The notes under the pieces were generated by a model. It was not told the origin of the DNA, ran no database searches, and saw only the letters and a program-made list of their open reading frames with translations. Below are positions 34,821 through 52,883 of a stretch of DNA of 64,000 nt, piece after piece. A program made the translations under genes and the position numbers. The stretch is from Diphasiastrum complanatum (lineage: Eukaryota > Streptophyta > Lycopodiopsida > Lycopodiales > Lycopodiaceae): the NCBI GenBank assembly GCA_029204225.1, contig CM055095.1:55143612-55207611 (forward strand), in the 5' to 3' direction. Within the stretch, counting starts at the first letter, position 1. Each line of letters starts with the position of its first letter.

Positions 34821-37800
34821 TTATTGGAGACTTTTATTGGCTTCGCGCCAAATCTTAATTAAATGATACTGCACCTTCTCCATAAAGTCAAGGCGTGCAG
34901 TATTGAAATCCAAATTATGCGGCAGGAAACTACGGTGGGCTCCGGCAATCCACTTGGAAGTTGTCCATGAGGTGAAGCGGGATTCCCAAGAGCCTCCCAT
35001 CATTGCCGCACGGAAATACAGTCGAGCAATCAGCAACTGATCTTTGATTTGGTCTGAGGCCATCAACTTATTTGGATCAAATGCCAGGGTAGGAAGGCAA
35101 TCATCCCATTTTGTTGCCACTGACGTCAACAGAGTTAGATATTTTGCAAACATTGCCGATTGTCGCACCGTTGGATCCGAAGAGTGGACATACTCTCTCT
35201 GATATGCTTGTAAGGCCCGATGGAAGTCCACTGAGATGTTCCAGTTGTAAGGCTGATGGATGATTGACCAATTGGGCGTATGGATGGTGATTTTATCCAT
35301 AGCCAATCCCAAATCTTTCCATTTTTGTCTTTGCGGCATTGGCACGTAATAAGGATCTACCCGCAACTTGTGCAAAAAGTACAAAAAGGACCAAGAGTGG
35401 ATCCTAATCTGATTCTCAAGAGGGATTGGTTGTCAGATTACTTGATCTATCAATCTACTTCAGACTAAGATCAAGCTAGATCAATTCTAGACACAAAATC
35501 CTAACAAGAACAATCATTAATTGAAGGTAAGTGTACTTTATGGTTTCACACATGTGAAACATTGTCTGAGTACGGACTCCAACCTGAAAATCAAGTACAC
35601 ATTGATAGAACCTCAAAACAATCAAAACAAATGTAGACAAATGGAGAGAATCACTCAAAATTGCTTCCAAAACCAAGATTGGTGTCTCACATTGATTATG
35701 GCCAAATGTGGCTCTATATATAAAATAAGTGAGAGCTCATGGTACTGATCATCCCTTTGATCCCACATGTGTGAAGGTGCTTTGTCATATGATGATTCAT
35801 CATGCAAAACTGACACTTGGACAAAACCTTCTATTTTGAGCACTTTTGGCCCATTTTCCTTCTATATAGAGATCTACTTGAAAATCTTCTAGAAGTCAAA
35901 ATTCGTCTACTTCAGCTTATTCCACACATGTGAGCTGTCCTCTACACATGGGATGTGACACCTAACCAAAGGATGTGGCTCATGCAAGCAATAGACTGAT
36001 GTCATGTGTCATATGTCTAGAAAACTAGTTTTTGGCCTTTTTAGCCACTAGAACTTGAATTAAATCATATGTACAACCTATATGATTATGGTACATGACA
36101 AATACACTATTTTTACACGTGGGAACAGGCTCCACACATGTGTGTTTATCTATATACAAGATTTTTGGCCTCTACCAAGCTTATTTTTGTATTTTTCACA
36201 CAACTGGCGAGGGCTGGCGACGTAACTCCTAATTGATTCTGAAGTTTTCTCAAAAACCGTGATTCTCCATGCCAGCTGCTCTTCCAGTGCAAGTATTTTG
36301 TCCAATTCTTTTGCTGGCCTCAATCTCGGAGGTCTTAAATTTGAGAACCCATCCACCACGCGAGGACTCATGTGGATGCTGCTTTAAGAAGGTCTAGATT
36401 TGGTCCTCGACGCTGATGGGCCTTCTGAATAAATGGCTTGTCCTTGATGAGGATGGACCCACTTGTACTGCCGGTATAGTTGGCGGTTGATCTACTAGAT
36501 CTGGAGCTCCCCCCTGGTCCATGTTCGAATCAACTCCTGTATCCATCTGTACAGCTTCTTGGCGTGAAGGGGAGAATTGCGGCATGACCGGGACGGGAAT
36601 TTGTGGTCCGGCTTCCAACACTTGAGCGACGGCTTTTTCATAGGCGTTGATGGTCTCTTTTGCCTTTGCCAACTTGGTTGAAGCTACTCCTTTGAACCTA
36701 TCAAAACGGCCTTGGAATCTCTGAAGGGCCACTTTGTATGTTTCCACTTTCTTGAACAAATATGCAATCTCCGTCGGTGTGACCAGATGATCGGGTATTT
36801 GTGTTTGCAGATATGCATCACGCTCAAGGGTGGTCGCATCCAATTCACCTTGAAGCCGTGTGCGATCTTGTTCGGCCATTTGTAATTGCCCCTTCGGCAG
36901 CTACACCTGTTGCTTGGCATCTTGCACTGCTTTATCTACCTGATCCTGTGCGGTTGTCAGGGAATTTTGCAAGGAGCTAATGTAGGTTTCCAAGCGATCA
37001 GCTTGTTGCTGCATCTGGATAGGATCCTTTTGCGAGAAATCCCTCTGACCAACTTGGCCGGACTTCCGCGAACCCATCTTCTGGGGCACACTTGCCACTC
37101 CAGATTCAGCCTTGTTGCGAACATTGCCTTCAAAGTTGAGGGCCGTAGCAACTGCCTTTTTCAAGGTTTTGCATCCTTCATTAAGAACTGAAGGCCTCAA
37201 CTCTGCACGAAGACCAATTATGAACTTGTGGACTACCAGCCACTCGGGAATCTCGTCTGGTATCTTGATCAACATCTCTCTATACTGATCAACATATTTC
37301 TGCACCATGTGCTGCCTCTGACGATGCAGAAACCAAGCATCCGTCGCACGCACATGCTCATGTGGAGGAATGAACTGCGCCCGAAAACAGCGCTTGAAGT
37401 CAACCCAGGTGAATGGGGCTTGCTGTGATTTCAGCAACTTGCGCCACCACTTGTCAGCAAAGTCAGTAAAATGGTAAGCTGCCTTACGGACACGCCAGCC
37501 TTCATCAGTGGGTGCCCGTTTCAAATCAAAATACTCTTCCCACTTGTGCAACCACTGATCTACAACATCAGTAGTCCTCTGGGAAGTTGTACCAGCATAT
37601 TTTGTGGGCTTTATATCTTTATCAGGAGGAAAATCAATGATCATTTGTGTATCAGAAGAAGGATAACGAGTGGGCAGCTGGGAAGGATACAAAGGTGGAG
37701 GCTGAGAAGAAGACGAGGGAAAGCCCCCGGCAAGCGACGATATCATCGTACGCATCTCTGTCATATACCACTCCAACACATCCATTCGTTCTTGTATGGG

Positions 37801-37929
37801 AGGAGGATGAGTGACAGGCGCACTAGGTAATCGGCTGCCAGGACTAGGCGGAGGAGTTTCCATGGCTTCAACTGGGCTTGAGGGGATGTCAACTGGGCTG
37901 GAGGGGATGTCAACTTTGTCTTCAGCCAT
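34821..37929 (-). pseudogene. Ty3/gypsy-type gag and coiled-coil ORF, split by a solo LTR
   Basis: The ATG at 37929 starts a Pro/Ser-rich N-terminus with a duplicated VDIPSSP. The retrotransposon gag domain follows at about residues 110-260 (FADKWWRKLLKSQQAPFTWV, DFKRCFRAQFIPPHEHV, KFIIGLRAELRPSVLNEG). Then comes a coiled coil (QADRLETYISSLQNSL). A TAG at 36901-36903 interrupts it. The same frame continues without shift through another coiled coil (RTRLQGELDATTLERDAYL) and a Pro-rich part to a stop at 36394. After a further frame change it reads RSYVASPRQL, the point where the 832-bp LTR sits. Beyond the LTR it resumes in phase as RVDPYYVPMPQRQKWKDLGL to a stop at 34821 (WREANKSLQ). No zinc knuckle, protease or RT follows, so it looks like a gag-only (non-autonomous) element or a rearranged copy. 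Confidence 0.75.
35369..36200 (-). mobile_element. Complete solo LTR with target-site duplication
   Basis: The segment runs from tgtgcaaaaagtac to tgtatttttcaca and has inverted ends TGTGAAAAA/TTTTTCACA (832 bp). It is flanked by a perfect 5-bp duplication: caact at 35364-35368 and caact at 36201-36205. Sense is the minus strand: TGTGAAAAATACAAAA at the start resembles the copia LTR at 2160, and a tatatatagagcc TATA box lies in the middle. It contains several palindromic CACATGTG words. No internal element sequence is present, so it is a solo LTR left by LTR-LTR recombination. It interrupts the gag-like ORF. Confidence 0.92.
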
Positions 37930-38692
37930 GGTATAGGAATTACTCAGGAAATGTGAAATGTGGAAATTTTCAACTTATTCACAATCTAGAACTGAAAGAG
38001 GAAAAGCAACTGGAAGGTAACAAAACTCTGGGAAAAAACACAAAGCCAAAGGACAGGTAGCACTTCCCTTGCGTCCTATGCTGGTACAAAAGTCGATAAA
38101 AAACTTTTTTGGGCACCAAATCGGCTTGCAAAGTCAAAAAATCAGGAAAAAAACGGGCTGTTTGACGTCGAATTTCTTACAAACGGCAAAAGCTTTTCAC
38201 AAACCGTCAATTGGCAGTAGGTCGCCCTCCTACTAGGCCCAATCTGCACCCTTAACAGCAGAAAACGGAGGAAAGTCGGAGAAGTTATGCCCAATCCAAA
38301 ATTCTGACCTGGTTTTTGCTTGGAAACCGACTTTTTGGTGAAACATAGGCAAATCTACTCCAAAACCGGCGTATGATGGCTCTATAGGATTGCTATGGAT
38401 GCTAGAAACATGCTCCCAAAATCTGATCAGGATCTGAGAACGTTCCGGAGAGTTATGAGCAAAAAACCTTCAGAAAAAATGCGCTGGCCCTCAAAAACTT
38501 TAAAACTTCATGAAATCTGAGATTTGTAGCGTGAATCCCTGCTGATCTACAGCAACTGCCCACTAGAAATGATCGGAGACAGATCTCCCTCAAATCTGAG
38601 CACTATAGACCAAGTTATGGTGAAAAAACCAAGCTTTTTCTCACTTTCTCTCTCTAGAACGGGCTGTTCTCTCTCTAGAACGAGCTAGAAAA
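37930..38692. other. Untranslated leader of the minus-strand gag element
   Basis: The stretch between the primer-binding site (38704-38693) and the gag ATG (37929) has no convincing coding frame. This fits a long retroelement 5' leader. Confidence 0.5.
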
Positions 38693-38704
38693 GGCTCTGA
38701 TACC
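38693..38704 (-). promoter_or_regulatory. Primer-binding site, minus orientation
   Basis: On the minus strand gttcacaat|TGGTATCAGAGCC marks the end of an LTR (CA at about 38707) followed by a Met-tRNA-type primer site. This sets the 5' end of the gag element that reads leftwards. Confidence 0.75.
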
Positions 38705-38923
38705 AATTGTGAACAACCAAAACTCTCTAAGCTGCTCAACTCCTAAAGGCCGGTGTGTGGAATGATCCTCCCAACCATAGGTACCCCCCTTCTTGAGTCC
38801 ACTTCCTGTCCAGCGTCCGGACGCGGATGCGTCCCCGAACACAAAAGAAAAAACAACAAAAGGGCGCGCGGGCAGCGGACTGTTCCGCAGAAGCTCGAGA
38901 GGAGAGAAAGAGGGCGAGAGAGA

Positions 38924-39078
<155 letters not shown>

Positions 39079-39335
39079 ATGGTGTTTGTGTGGGTGTGTG
39101 ATGAGTTGTGTGTGTGTGTGTGTTGGTGTGGATATTGTTGATTTGTGTGCATATAGATGTGTGTGTGTATTGTGATTTGTGTGAGAGAGAGAGAGGAAGA
39201 GACAGAGAGTGTGAGGGACGGAGAGAGAGAGGATTTGTGTGTGTGCGTGAGTTTAGGATTTAGGGTTTAGGGTGCTTGGGTTTGGGGTCTAGGATCTGAA
39301 GAGAGAGAGAGAGATATTAGATTTGCGTGCTTCTC

Positions 39336-39337
<2 letters not shown>

Positions 39338-39417
<80 letters not shown>
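39338..39417. repeat. Compound (GT)n-(GA)n microsatellite
   Basis: About 24 bp of GT repeat followed by about 55 bp of GA repeat. It ends two bases before the ATG of the hAT-like frame. Confidence 0.97.
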
Positions 39418-39418
<1 letters not shown>

Positions 39419-39419
<1 letters not shown>

Positions 39420-40131
39420 TGGCCGCTCGTCCCATTTGGGATGAGGTGGAGTTGATGCCCGACAAAAAGTGGCGTTGCCCTTTTTGTCGAAAGCAGTTCA
39501 CAGGGAACGCCTTTCGGGTTCGAGCACATTTGGGGGGATTGCGAGTCCGACCCACAGGGGGACGCTACAGGATCGGCATTTGTATATGGTCATCCCTGCT
39601 GCGGAGACGGCTCGCATTCTCGAGGCATATTCTGAGCCAGTTGCTAAGCCCGGCGAGCCGTCCACAGATGCCGCAGACTCTGTTTCCATTGGTGCACCCA
39701 CTGCCACCGACCCTGCCACTGGTACACCCTGCGCCACCGCCCCCACCCCCACCTCCACCGTCGCATCCGCACCCGCCACCGCCACCGCCTTCGCCTCCGC
39801 CACAGCCACCCGTACCCCCTCCGCCAGTACTCCCCATGGATCCATAGCCTCCACTGCTGCACCCATGCCTGTGCCATCACCGTCAGATTTGCACGGCCCA
39901 TCCACATCCTCCGCTTCCGCACCCACACCTATGCCACCACCTCCAGGTCCGCATCGTCCATCCACATCCCGAGGCACCAAACAGATGTCCATGTTGGGAT
40001 CTTTCAGAGAGGGGCAGCACAGAGAGGCCACCAGGACCATAGCACAGATGTTCTATGACCTGAACCTCCCCTTTATCATGGCATCATCCCGCATCTTTCG
40101 AGAGGCTTACTGGCATCTTCGACACCAATAG
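39419..40131 (+). pseudogene. hAT-family transposase N-terminus (BED zinc finger), truncated
   Basis: The frame from 39419 reads WDEVELMPDKKWRCPFCRKQ and RVRAHLGG, a BED-type zinc finger with CxxC and the following His, then GGRYRIGIC. A frameshift near 39585 leads to MVIPAAETARILEAYSEP, the usual VP...V block after a BED finger. A Pro/Thr/Ala-rich linker with short repeats follows. The piece ends with a typical hAT segment (HREATRTIAQMFYDLNLPF, then IMASSRIFREA). DNA binding is the expected role. The catalytic RNase-H-like domain and the dimerisation domain are missing, because the sequence passes at about 40131 into the minus-strand ORF region. Confidence 0.75.
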
Positions 40132-41284
40132 TAGCTTCATGGATATGTCCGAATTCTCTTCCAGGGGATTGGGGTTCAAAGGGTGCTGGGCTCTGGGGCA
40201 TTTCAAAGATTTCGGTGGCCCCAAGGGGGTCGGAATCATCGAATATATCCATGAAGAACTGTGTGTTGGGTGAGGTTGCTTTGGTGTGTAGGGGTGAGGC
40301 GGCTTGGGCAACTGTGATGGGAATGGTAGGCCCAATGGTCACAGACTGTCCTTGTATGGGAGCAGAGGCGAGGGAAGCATCAGAGGCGAGGGGAATGGGA
40401 AGTTCAGTGCGAACAGCAGCAGGGGGTGGAAGCGCAACTGACAAGGTATGGCTAGTACGTCGTCATGACGCGGAAGGTGAGTCAGAAATTACGATCTCGC
40501 TGTGTGGACGACGACGACTATGAGAACTTGAGGCCTGGTGAGATGACTCGGCCAGTGCTTCTTCGTAAACCAAAAGCATAGAATCCAGGTGGAAGCCATG
40601 GATTCTGTTTTCTAAGTGAGAAGTGGCTAAGAGGGACAATAGAGAGCCAGCGGCGAACTGTTGCTTTGTATTGGCCTTAATAGCTCGCTTGAGCTCACCA
40701 GAAACAGTCTTGAACCAGTTATATGGTTCAAGAGGGGCTTTGGCCAACCTTATGTGGGACTCCACTATCCTATGAAGGATTTGAAATGTGATGCGGTCTT
40801 TCCTGAGGTTGCCAACCATCAGGAAATGATTCAACAATTGGGCAGCGGCATGGATGGAAGGCTCAGTGATGGCTTCTAGAAGGTAGCCATCATTAGTCCA
40901 ATGCAGATCGTTGGTGAGGTCAATGTATGGCTTGATGGCTTGTTTGGTGTGCTTGTGATTGGGTGAGGCTTGCGTACCGGATGAGATTCCTATAGCTGCA
41001 AGTGCGGCCTCAGTGACGTGCACCTTGTGTGTGGCTCCTTGGAAGGTGATATAAAACTTGGATTTCTCTTCCTTCCACGTATTGAAGGCAAGAGTGATGA
41101 AATCCATATTGATGCGTCCCGAAAAGGCTCTCTCATGAATACCCATTGCAGTAAGTAGAGGCTCCACAAGGGTCATCCACTGAGTGACCATGCTTGTGCT
41201 AGGAAAAATCATGATGTCCGTTGTAGATGGGACATCACGATGGATAGTATAGCGTGGATACTGGGAAGTATCGGTAGAAGACAT
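40076..41284 (-). pseudogene. Extra ORF downstream of gypsy integrase
   Basis: An ATG at 41284 begins MSSTDTSQYPRYTIHRDVPS. The frame is helical with EPLLTAMGIHERAFSGRIN, FNTWKEEKSKFYITFQGATH, HVTEAALAAIGISSG, ITFQILHRIVESHIRLAKA and NWFKTVSGELKRAIKAN, to a TGA at 40463. After the stop it stays open in the same phase for about 120 codons as a Pro/Ala/Ser-rich tail. Composition and block order resemble the putative plant transposon protein domain found in gypsy-derived ORFs (from memory). It lies about 760 bp beyond the integrase end, on the same strand, where Athila-type elements carry their third ORF. I see no signal peptide or fusion-protein features. Confidence 0.55.
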
Positions 41285-41514
41285 GATGATCAGAAAGAAA
41301 TTATAACCGCGTGAGAGTGTATTAGAAGGCAATGCAGGAAATTTGGAAGGCTTTGGTCGCAAGAAAAATTCGCAAGAGCTTCGCTAGCACAAGTGAGGAA
41401 TGAATCGAATTCAGCCAACTTATAGGTAAATTTGGTGGGTCCATTACACTGAATAGTAGTTGGGCTGATCAGTTCTGACCAAAAATTTGCAGGCATATAC
41501 AGTACTATAAAAGT

Positions 41515-41890
41515 AGGCTATAAAAATCTCGGCGAAGGTCTCTAGGGATCTGAACCTATCAGGCGAGCGTTTTCCAAGACTGGCAAAGGATGAACCTTCG
41601 TCCAGGAGGGTCCTTCGCCCAGGTACTGTCATAATGCATTTTTTCACAATCTGAACCTATGGACAACCTAATTTTGTCATTTTAAGATCATCTAGCAGGT
41701 CGGCAAAGGTTCATAATGACATTATGATGCTCGGCGAAGGTTCCCAAAATGGCATATCACTGAACATTCGCCTGACTCAAAAATTAAATTTTCTCTTGTC
41801 AGAAACCTTTGCCCACCTCAATTTAGATAAATCAAGGGTGGATGTACAGTCTGAGAGCTCAGCAAAGGTTTCTGATACTGTATTGGCCAA
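41515..41890. repeat. Cluster of GGCGAAGGTTC-like words
   Basis: The word and its reverse complement, with small changes, occur about nine times in 375 bp: near 41531, 41562, 41593, 41610, 41700, 41731, 41768, 41806 and 41863. The stretch lies between the integrase end and the extra ORF. Confidence 0.65.
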
Positions 41891-42043
41891 ATCTGCCCAA
41901 AACAGAGGTTTCCTACGTCATTTTCCATAAAAATATTGTGCTTTCTTTTTCTTATGCTGATGACTTCCTGACTTTTGCTCATCAGTCTTTTCTTATCTAT
42001 TTATTATTATTTTTTTTAACTGTCTTTTTCCAAAAAAACAAAG

Positions 42044-45000
42044 TCAGCAAATTAAATACTGAAAACAAAAAATTGAAAACAAATAAAATGAAAAGATATA
42101 TTGAGATCGGGCTTGCTGAACTGGCAGAGCAGGCTGCCAAAACTTGCGTAATCGGCTGCCATTTACCGGAGTATCAAATCGTTTTCCATCCAAATGCTCA
42201 AGAATTATTGCGCCATAGTTCAGGATTTCCTTCACTTTATACGGGCCTTCCCCAGTAAACTTCAACTTATCCTTGATCAGCTTGGTTTTGTACATCGATG
42301 CAAGATATCCTGCTTCCAGCTCTTTCTTGTGCAATCGCCGATCGTTCCATGCCTTGCAGCGGGCTTTCTCTGCTGCTAAGGCATGAACTGCCATCAATCG
42401 GGTTTCACATAATTTGTGCAATGCTTCATGACAAAGTTGTAAAGACTGATCATCATTTAATCGTTCCGTTGCTGCTATGCGTAAAGATGGGATTAAAAAC
42501 TCAATTGTCATAACAGCATCTTGACCATAAACCAGTTGAAAAGGTATTTGATTTGTACTATTTTTGTAAGCGATTCTGAATGCCCATAATGCTGCATACA
42601 GTTTATGTTCCCAATCAGACCGACTCGCTTCAACTGTCTTTGTCATAATGGTGTAGAGAATCTTATCGGAAGATTCAGCTTGGCCATTCCCTCTGGGATA
42701 ATAGGGAGTACTAAATCTGTGTATAACAAAAAAATCTTCCAGTAAACACTTTATTGTTTGATTAACAAAGTGTGTACCCCGAGACAATTTCGATTGGACA
42801 TCCAAATCTGATTATAATATTTTTATATAGAAACTTGGTCGTAGATTTCGCATCAGCCACTTTGACAGCTTTGGCTTCAACCCACTTGGTCATATAATCA
42901 ATTGCGACGATAATGTATCGGGCCTGAGATCCTTGAGCAGCGGGATGAATAGGACCAACATAATCCAGTCCCCATTTTTCAAACGGTGCTTGCGATAAAA
43001 CCGGATGTAAGAGTTCATAATTCTGTCGAGTAGGTCGTTGTGCTCGCTGGCAGACATCACATGTCTGAATAAAATTTTCTGTGTCCTTATGAAGCATAGG
43101 CCACCAACAACCGGATTGCAAAAGTTTTCGAACAGTAATATCTGTAGAGAAGTGTCCTCCACCCATGCCATCATGTGAAAACATGATTAGATCTGGTACT
43201 TCATGCGGTAAAACACATCTTCGTAAAATATTATCTGATCCACGACGATACAATTGTCTTGCAATTAATTGATAAGGTTGAGCCTTATGAATCAATTGTC
43301 TTTTCTGTACTTTTGTCAAAGAGTCATTCGGTTGTCCTAGCATCAGGTACTCAACAATATCTGCTGCCCACTCAGGTACTGCTTCAACATAGAACAACGT
43401 AGCATCTGGCAGTTCATCATCCACTTCAGTATTAACTGGTGCGGATTCAATTCGTAAAACGTGATCGGCTAGATAATGTTGCTTCCCCTTTCTTACCACA
43501 ATTCGAAAGTCAAATTCAGTCAATAATAATAACCATCTTGCAATACGTCCAGTATTACACGTCTTATTTACCAAGTAAAGTAACGGTTGATGATCCGTAT
43601 AAAATGCAAAGTGCTTTTTCATGAGATAGTGATGAAATTTCCGAACTAAAAAAAATCATGGCTAGCGCTTCACGTTCTGTTGTTGAATAATTCTTCTCTA
43701 GATCTATAAGCTGTCTACTTGCAAATTGTATAGGATAATCCTTCTTATAGTCACCTGGCTGTGTCAAAACTGATCCAATGACGTATTTTGAGGCATCGGT
43801 ATGAATATGCAATTCTAATGTCCAATCTGGAGAACGCGGTATTGGTGCTAAAGATAATGCTTTTTTTAACTTTTCAAAGGCTTCTAACGCCTCCAATAGT
43901 TAATTTGTATATAGGTCGTGCTAAATCCGCAAAGAAGATAATAAAAATTCGATAGTAGTTCGCATGATCCATAAACACATAAACTCCTCGAATTGTTGCT
44001 GGCGGTGGCAATTCCACAATAACTTTGATCTTAGAATAATCGGTGGCAATACCATGTCTTGATATTACATGTCCAAGCACCACTCCGTGAGAAATCCATA
44101 TCTGACATTTTTTCTGAATTTAGAGAAATATGATATTTGCGGCATCTTTCAAAGACTTTCTCCAATCGATCCAGGTGGTTTGTATCTGTACTATGAACTC
44201 CCAAGTCGTCCAAGTAAATTTCAAGGAATTTCTGCAGATAATCTTTAAAGGCAAATCACATTACTCTTTGGAATGAACTTGGTGCATTATAGAGTTCAAA
44301 CGGCATTACTTTGTAAGCATAGGTGCCCCATTCTGTTGCAAAAGTAGTTTTGTGGCGATCGGCAGGTGCAATCTTAACCTGGTTGTAACCACTAAATCCA
44401 TTCAGGAAACTATAAGCTTCCGCTCCGGCAAGGCAATCCAAAATGCTTTCAGTAAAAGGTAACGGAAAGTGATCCTTCTGTGTCACTTTATTCAATGCTT
44501 TGAGATTCACACAGATTCACAATTTCCCATTTTTCTTAGGAACAATGACAATCGGTGAAATTCATTTGGTATGTTCGATCTCATAAATGAAATCGGCGTC
44601 AAGCAATCTCTGAAGTTCTTTCTTTATCAGTTTTCTAGACATATGACACATGACATCAGTCTATTGGCTCATCCTTTGGTTAGGTGTCACATCCCATGTG
44701 TAGAGGACAGCTCACATGTGTGGAATAAGCTGAAGTAGACGAATTTTGACTTCTAGAAGATTTTCAAGTAGATCTCTATATAGAAGGAAAATGGGCCAAA
44801 AGTGCTCAAAATAGAAGGTTTTGTCCAAGTGTCAGTTTTGCATGATGAATCATCATATGACAAAGCACCTTCACACATGTGAGATCAAAGGGATGATCAG
44901 TACCACGAGCTCCCACTTATTGTATATATAGAGCCACATTTGGCCATAATCAATGTGAGACACCAATCTTGGTTTTGGAAGCAATTTTGAGTGATTCTCT

Positions 45001-45706
45001 CCATTTGTCTACATTTGTTTTGATTGTTTTGAGGTTTTATCAATGTGTACTTGATTTTCAGGTTGGAGTCCGTACTCAGACAATGTTTCACACGTGTGAA
45101 ACCAGAAAGTACACCTACCTTCAATTAATGATTGTTCTTGTTAGGATTTTGTGTCTAGAATTGATCTAGATTGATCTTAATCTCAAGTAGATTGATAAAT
45201 CAAGTAATCTGACAACCAATCCCTCTTGAGGTTCAGATTAGGATCCACTCTTGGTCCTTTTTGTACTTTTTTCACACATCGTAAACCTCTTTAGATTCCG
45301 GCACGTGTTCTTCAGGTTCACGATGTGCTTTAGGTAATATGATAACCACATCATCCAGTGTATAACATTTAAAATGCTCTGGCATATCATGCTGGACTAC
45401 ATTTGCTTGTTCTTTTTCGAAAGGACTTGTCTTGGATCTCCGTTTAGTCTTCTTAGCAGGAATTGATTGCGGAAACGTGATTGGCGTATCCAAAGTTCGA
45501 TCTAACAAGGAAATCTCGCTCATTTCTGATTGAATATCTTGTTGACACATATATCCTGCTGTACGATCAATTGTTGCAAGAGCTTCGTTCCAATTGACAG
45601 TATCTGTTTGAGAATCATAGTGAACTCCCAATTTTCTCTCTGGTCGATCACAAGTGTGATCCGTTGTTGATGAATCGTCATCCGCTTTTTGAACCAGATA
45701 GTCCAA
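42044..45706 (-). pseudogene. Ty3/gypsy pol (linker, RT, RNase H, integrase), interrupted
   Basis: Reading leftwards, a charged linker starts at 45706 and an inserted LTR fragment lies at 45276-44629. RT then begins LIKKELQRLLDADFIYEIEH with IVIVPKKNGKL, VTQKDHFPLPFTESILDCLA, GFSGYNQVKIAPADRHKTTF and PFELYNAPSSFQRVM, then YLDDLGVHS (catalytic YLDD, about 44200). RNase H has HTDASKYVIGSVLTQ and STTEREALAMI, with a frameshift near 43640 before FAFYTDHQPLLYLVNKT. Integrase shows the HH-CC site (HDGMGGGHF...CDVCQRAQRPT), GLDYVGPI and, after a shift near 42790, RGTHFVNQ and PYYPRGNGQAESSDK with the catalytic Glu. The long C-terminus ends SRLRKFWQPALPVQQ. The KDHFPLPF...SGYNQ block is of the Tat/Athila type. 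Stops (for example HTK*ISP, near 44565) make it inactive. Confidence 0.9.
44629..45276 (+). repeat. Truncated LTR, inverted relative of the solo LTR at 35.4 kb
   Basis: The reverse complement of 35369-36028 matches this segment almost base for base. In one shared 75-codon reading stretch the two copies differ at six residues. The right end ttttttcaca is the true LTR end. The left end stops about 172 bp short of the LTR start, so the 5' part and perhaps some host sequence are lost. It contains the perfect palindrome tttcacacgtgtgaaa (near 45088) and a tatatatagagcc TATA box. It lies inside the gypsy pol gene. Confidence 0.92.
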
Positions 45707-46995
45707 GTCGTAGGATCAATTTTAACTGCACGTTCACGATTTTCAAAAGTGATTTTGCCGGTACCCCAGTTATGAATTACTTGTGCAACTCGTAACCATG
45801 GACGTCCTAAGAGAACTCGGTAGACATTTGGTGCTTCTGGTAAGTAATTAGCTTACTATTTTAAGTTTTACTTTAGCTCGATTCATTTTTGCCGTTCTGC
45901 GGTATTATTCTATATACTTTAATCTTTTTATATGGTCATGGGTTTTCCCATCATTTTTAATAAAAGCAAGGATAATTAATGTTAGAGGATTTTTGTAGGG
46001 GTATTAAAAAATGTTGGAATGTGAGAGGGGGCTAGGACAAGACACCCAGATTTATTTAGGTGACACTTTGATGCATGTTGTGTTTGCATCGTTTGAGGGT
46101 TTATGTAAGAGCACTTGGAAATCCTTGAACCTTGAGGTGGTCATGATAGCAGTCGACAACGTGGCAAGATCGCAATGCGTTGGGACAGTCGCATGTTGTG
46201 CTTGCATTCAAGGATCAGATTTTTAACCATGCCATTGTAGTGGTTAAAAATATGATAGAGTGCCGACTATAATAAAAAATATTTTGCTTTTGAAAAAAAA
46301 AATAGCAAATCCATTCAAAAATTTAAAAAAAAATTAGAGACCAAAATAAGAGAGTGCACAAAACAAAACCAATTTCATATTCTCAGAAATCTGCTAAAAA
46401 AGTGAATTAATGTAAATTCATTTGACTTTTTGTGTGTGGACCTCCATGCATGCATGTATTTCAAATTTCAATATAGTGTTTTTGTATACAGAGTTACACA
46501 AATACAGTGGTTATACACAACATATACAGCCTGGCAATGCCATGAGACATGTGGGCAACACAAAATAAGAAACAAGTTCCTAAGATGTCACTACACACCG
46601 TCGTCGTTGAGATTCAAGCCTAAGTCTTCAAAGTTGGAGGTGTCAATCAACCACTTTACATGTAGATCACCTGAAAGTTGATGTCAGTCAACAACTCTAC
46701 CCATACTCAACAACTCTACCCATACACGGCTTGGAAGTTGGTGTCAAGTCAACAACTAAGGTGGACATTTTAAATATTCAAAAAATGTGCATCCCAAGGA
46801 TCAGACCAATATCAGAGCTTGTTTTCCTATAGATCTTTTATGACAAGCTAACTTTGCTGGAGCATTTGAAGACTTGCTCAATTTTGATCCAGTTTTACCT
46901 CAGATGGAGCTTGGCTTATTGCTAGTCAGGGTTTGCTAAATCCCTAATATGCATTGGGCAATCCGTGTTGCACTAGCAAAACTCAATTGTAATCA
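45707..46995. other. End of gypsy element and intergenic region before RER1
   Basis: 45707-45845 still looks like the upstream continuation of the gypsy ORF (VAQVIHNWGTG, read leftwards). From about 45846 the sequence is AT-rich and non-coding up to the RER1 start. The RER1 promoter must lie here, but no clear TATA box stands out. Confidence 0.5.

Positions 46996-52883
<5,888 letters not shown>

Noticed and set aside
35521-35748. 75-codon frame repeated at 44897-45124 on the opposite strand
   Set aside because: Its presence in both copies simply reflects the shared LTR. It does not look like protein.
39254-39290. Telomere-like tttagggtttaggg
   Set aside because: Only about two to three TTTAGGG-like units are present. 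This is common in plant 5' regions and too short for an interstitial telomere array.
39498-40040. Minus-strand frame of 180 codons rich in Gly, Ala and Val
   Set aside because: It is the shadow of the Pro/Thr/Ala-rich linker of the plus-strand hAT fragment.
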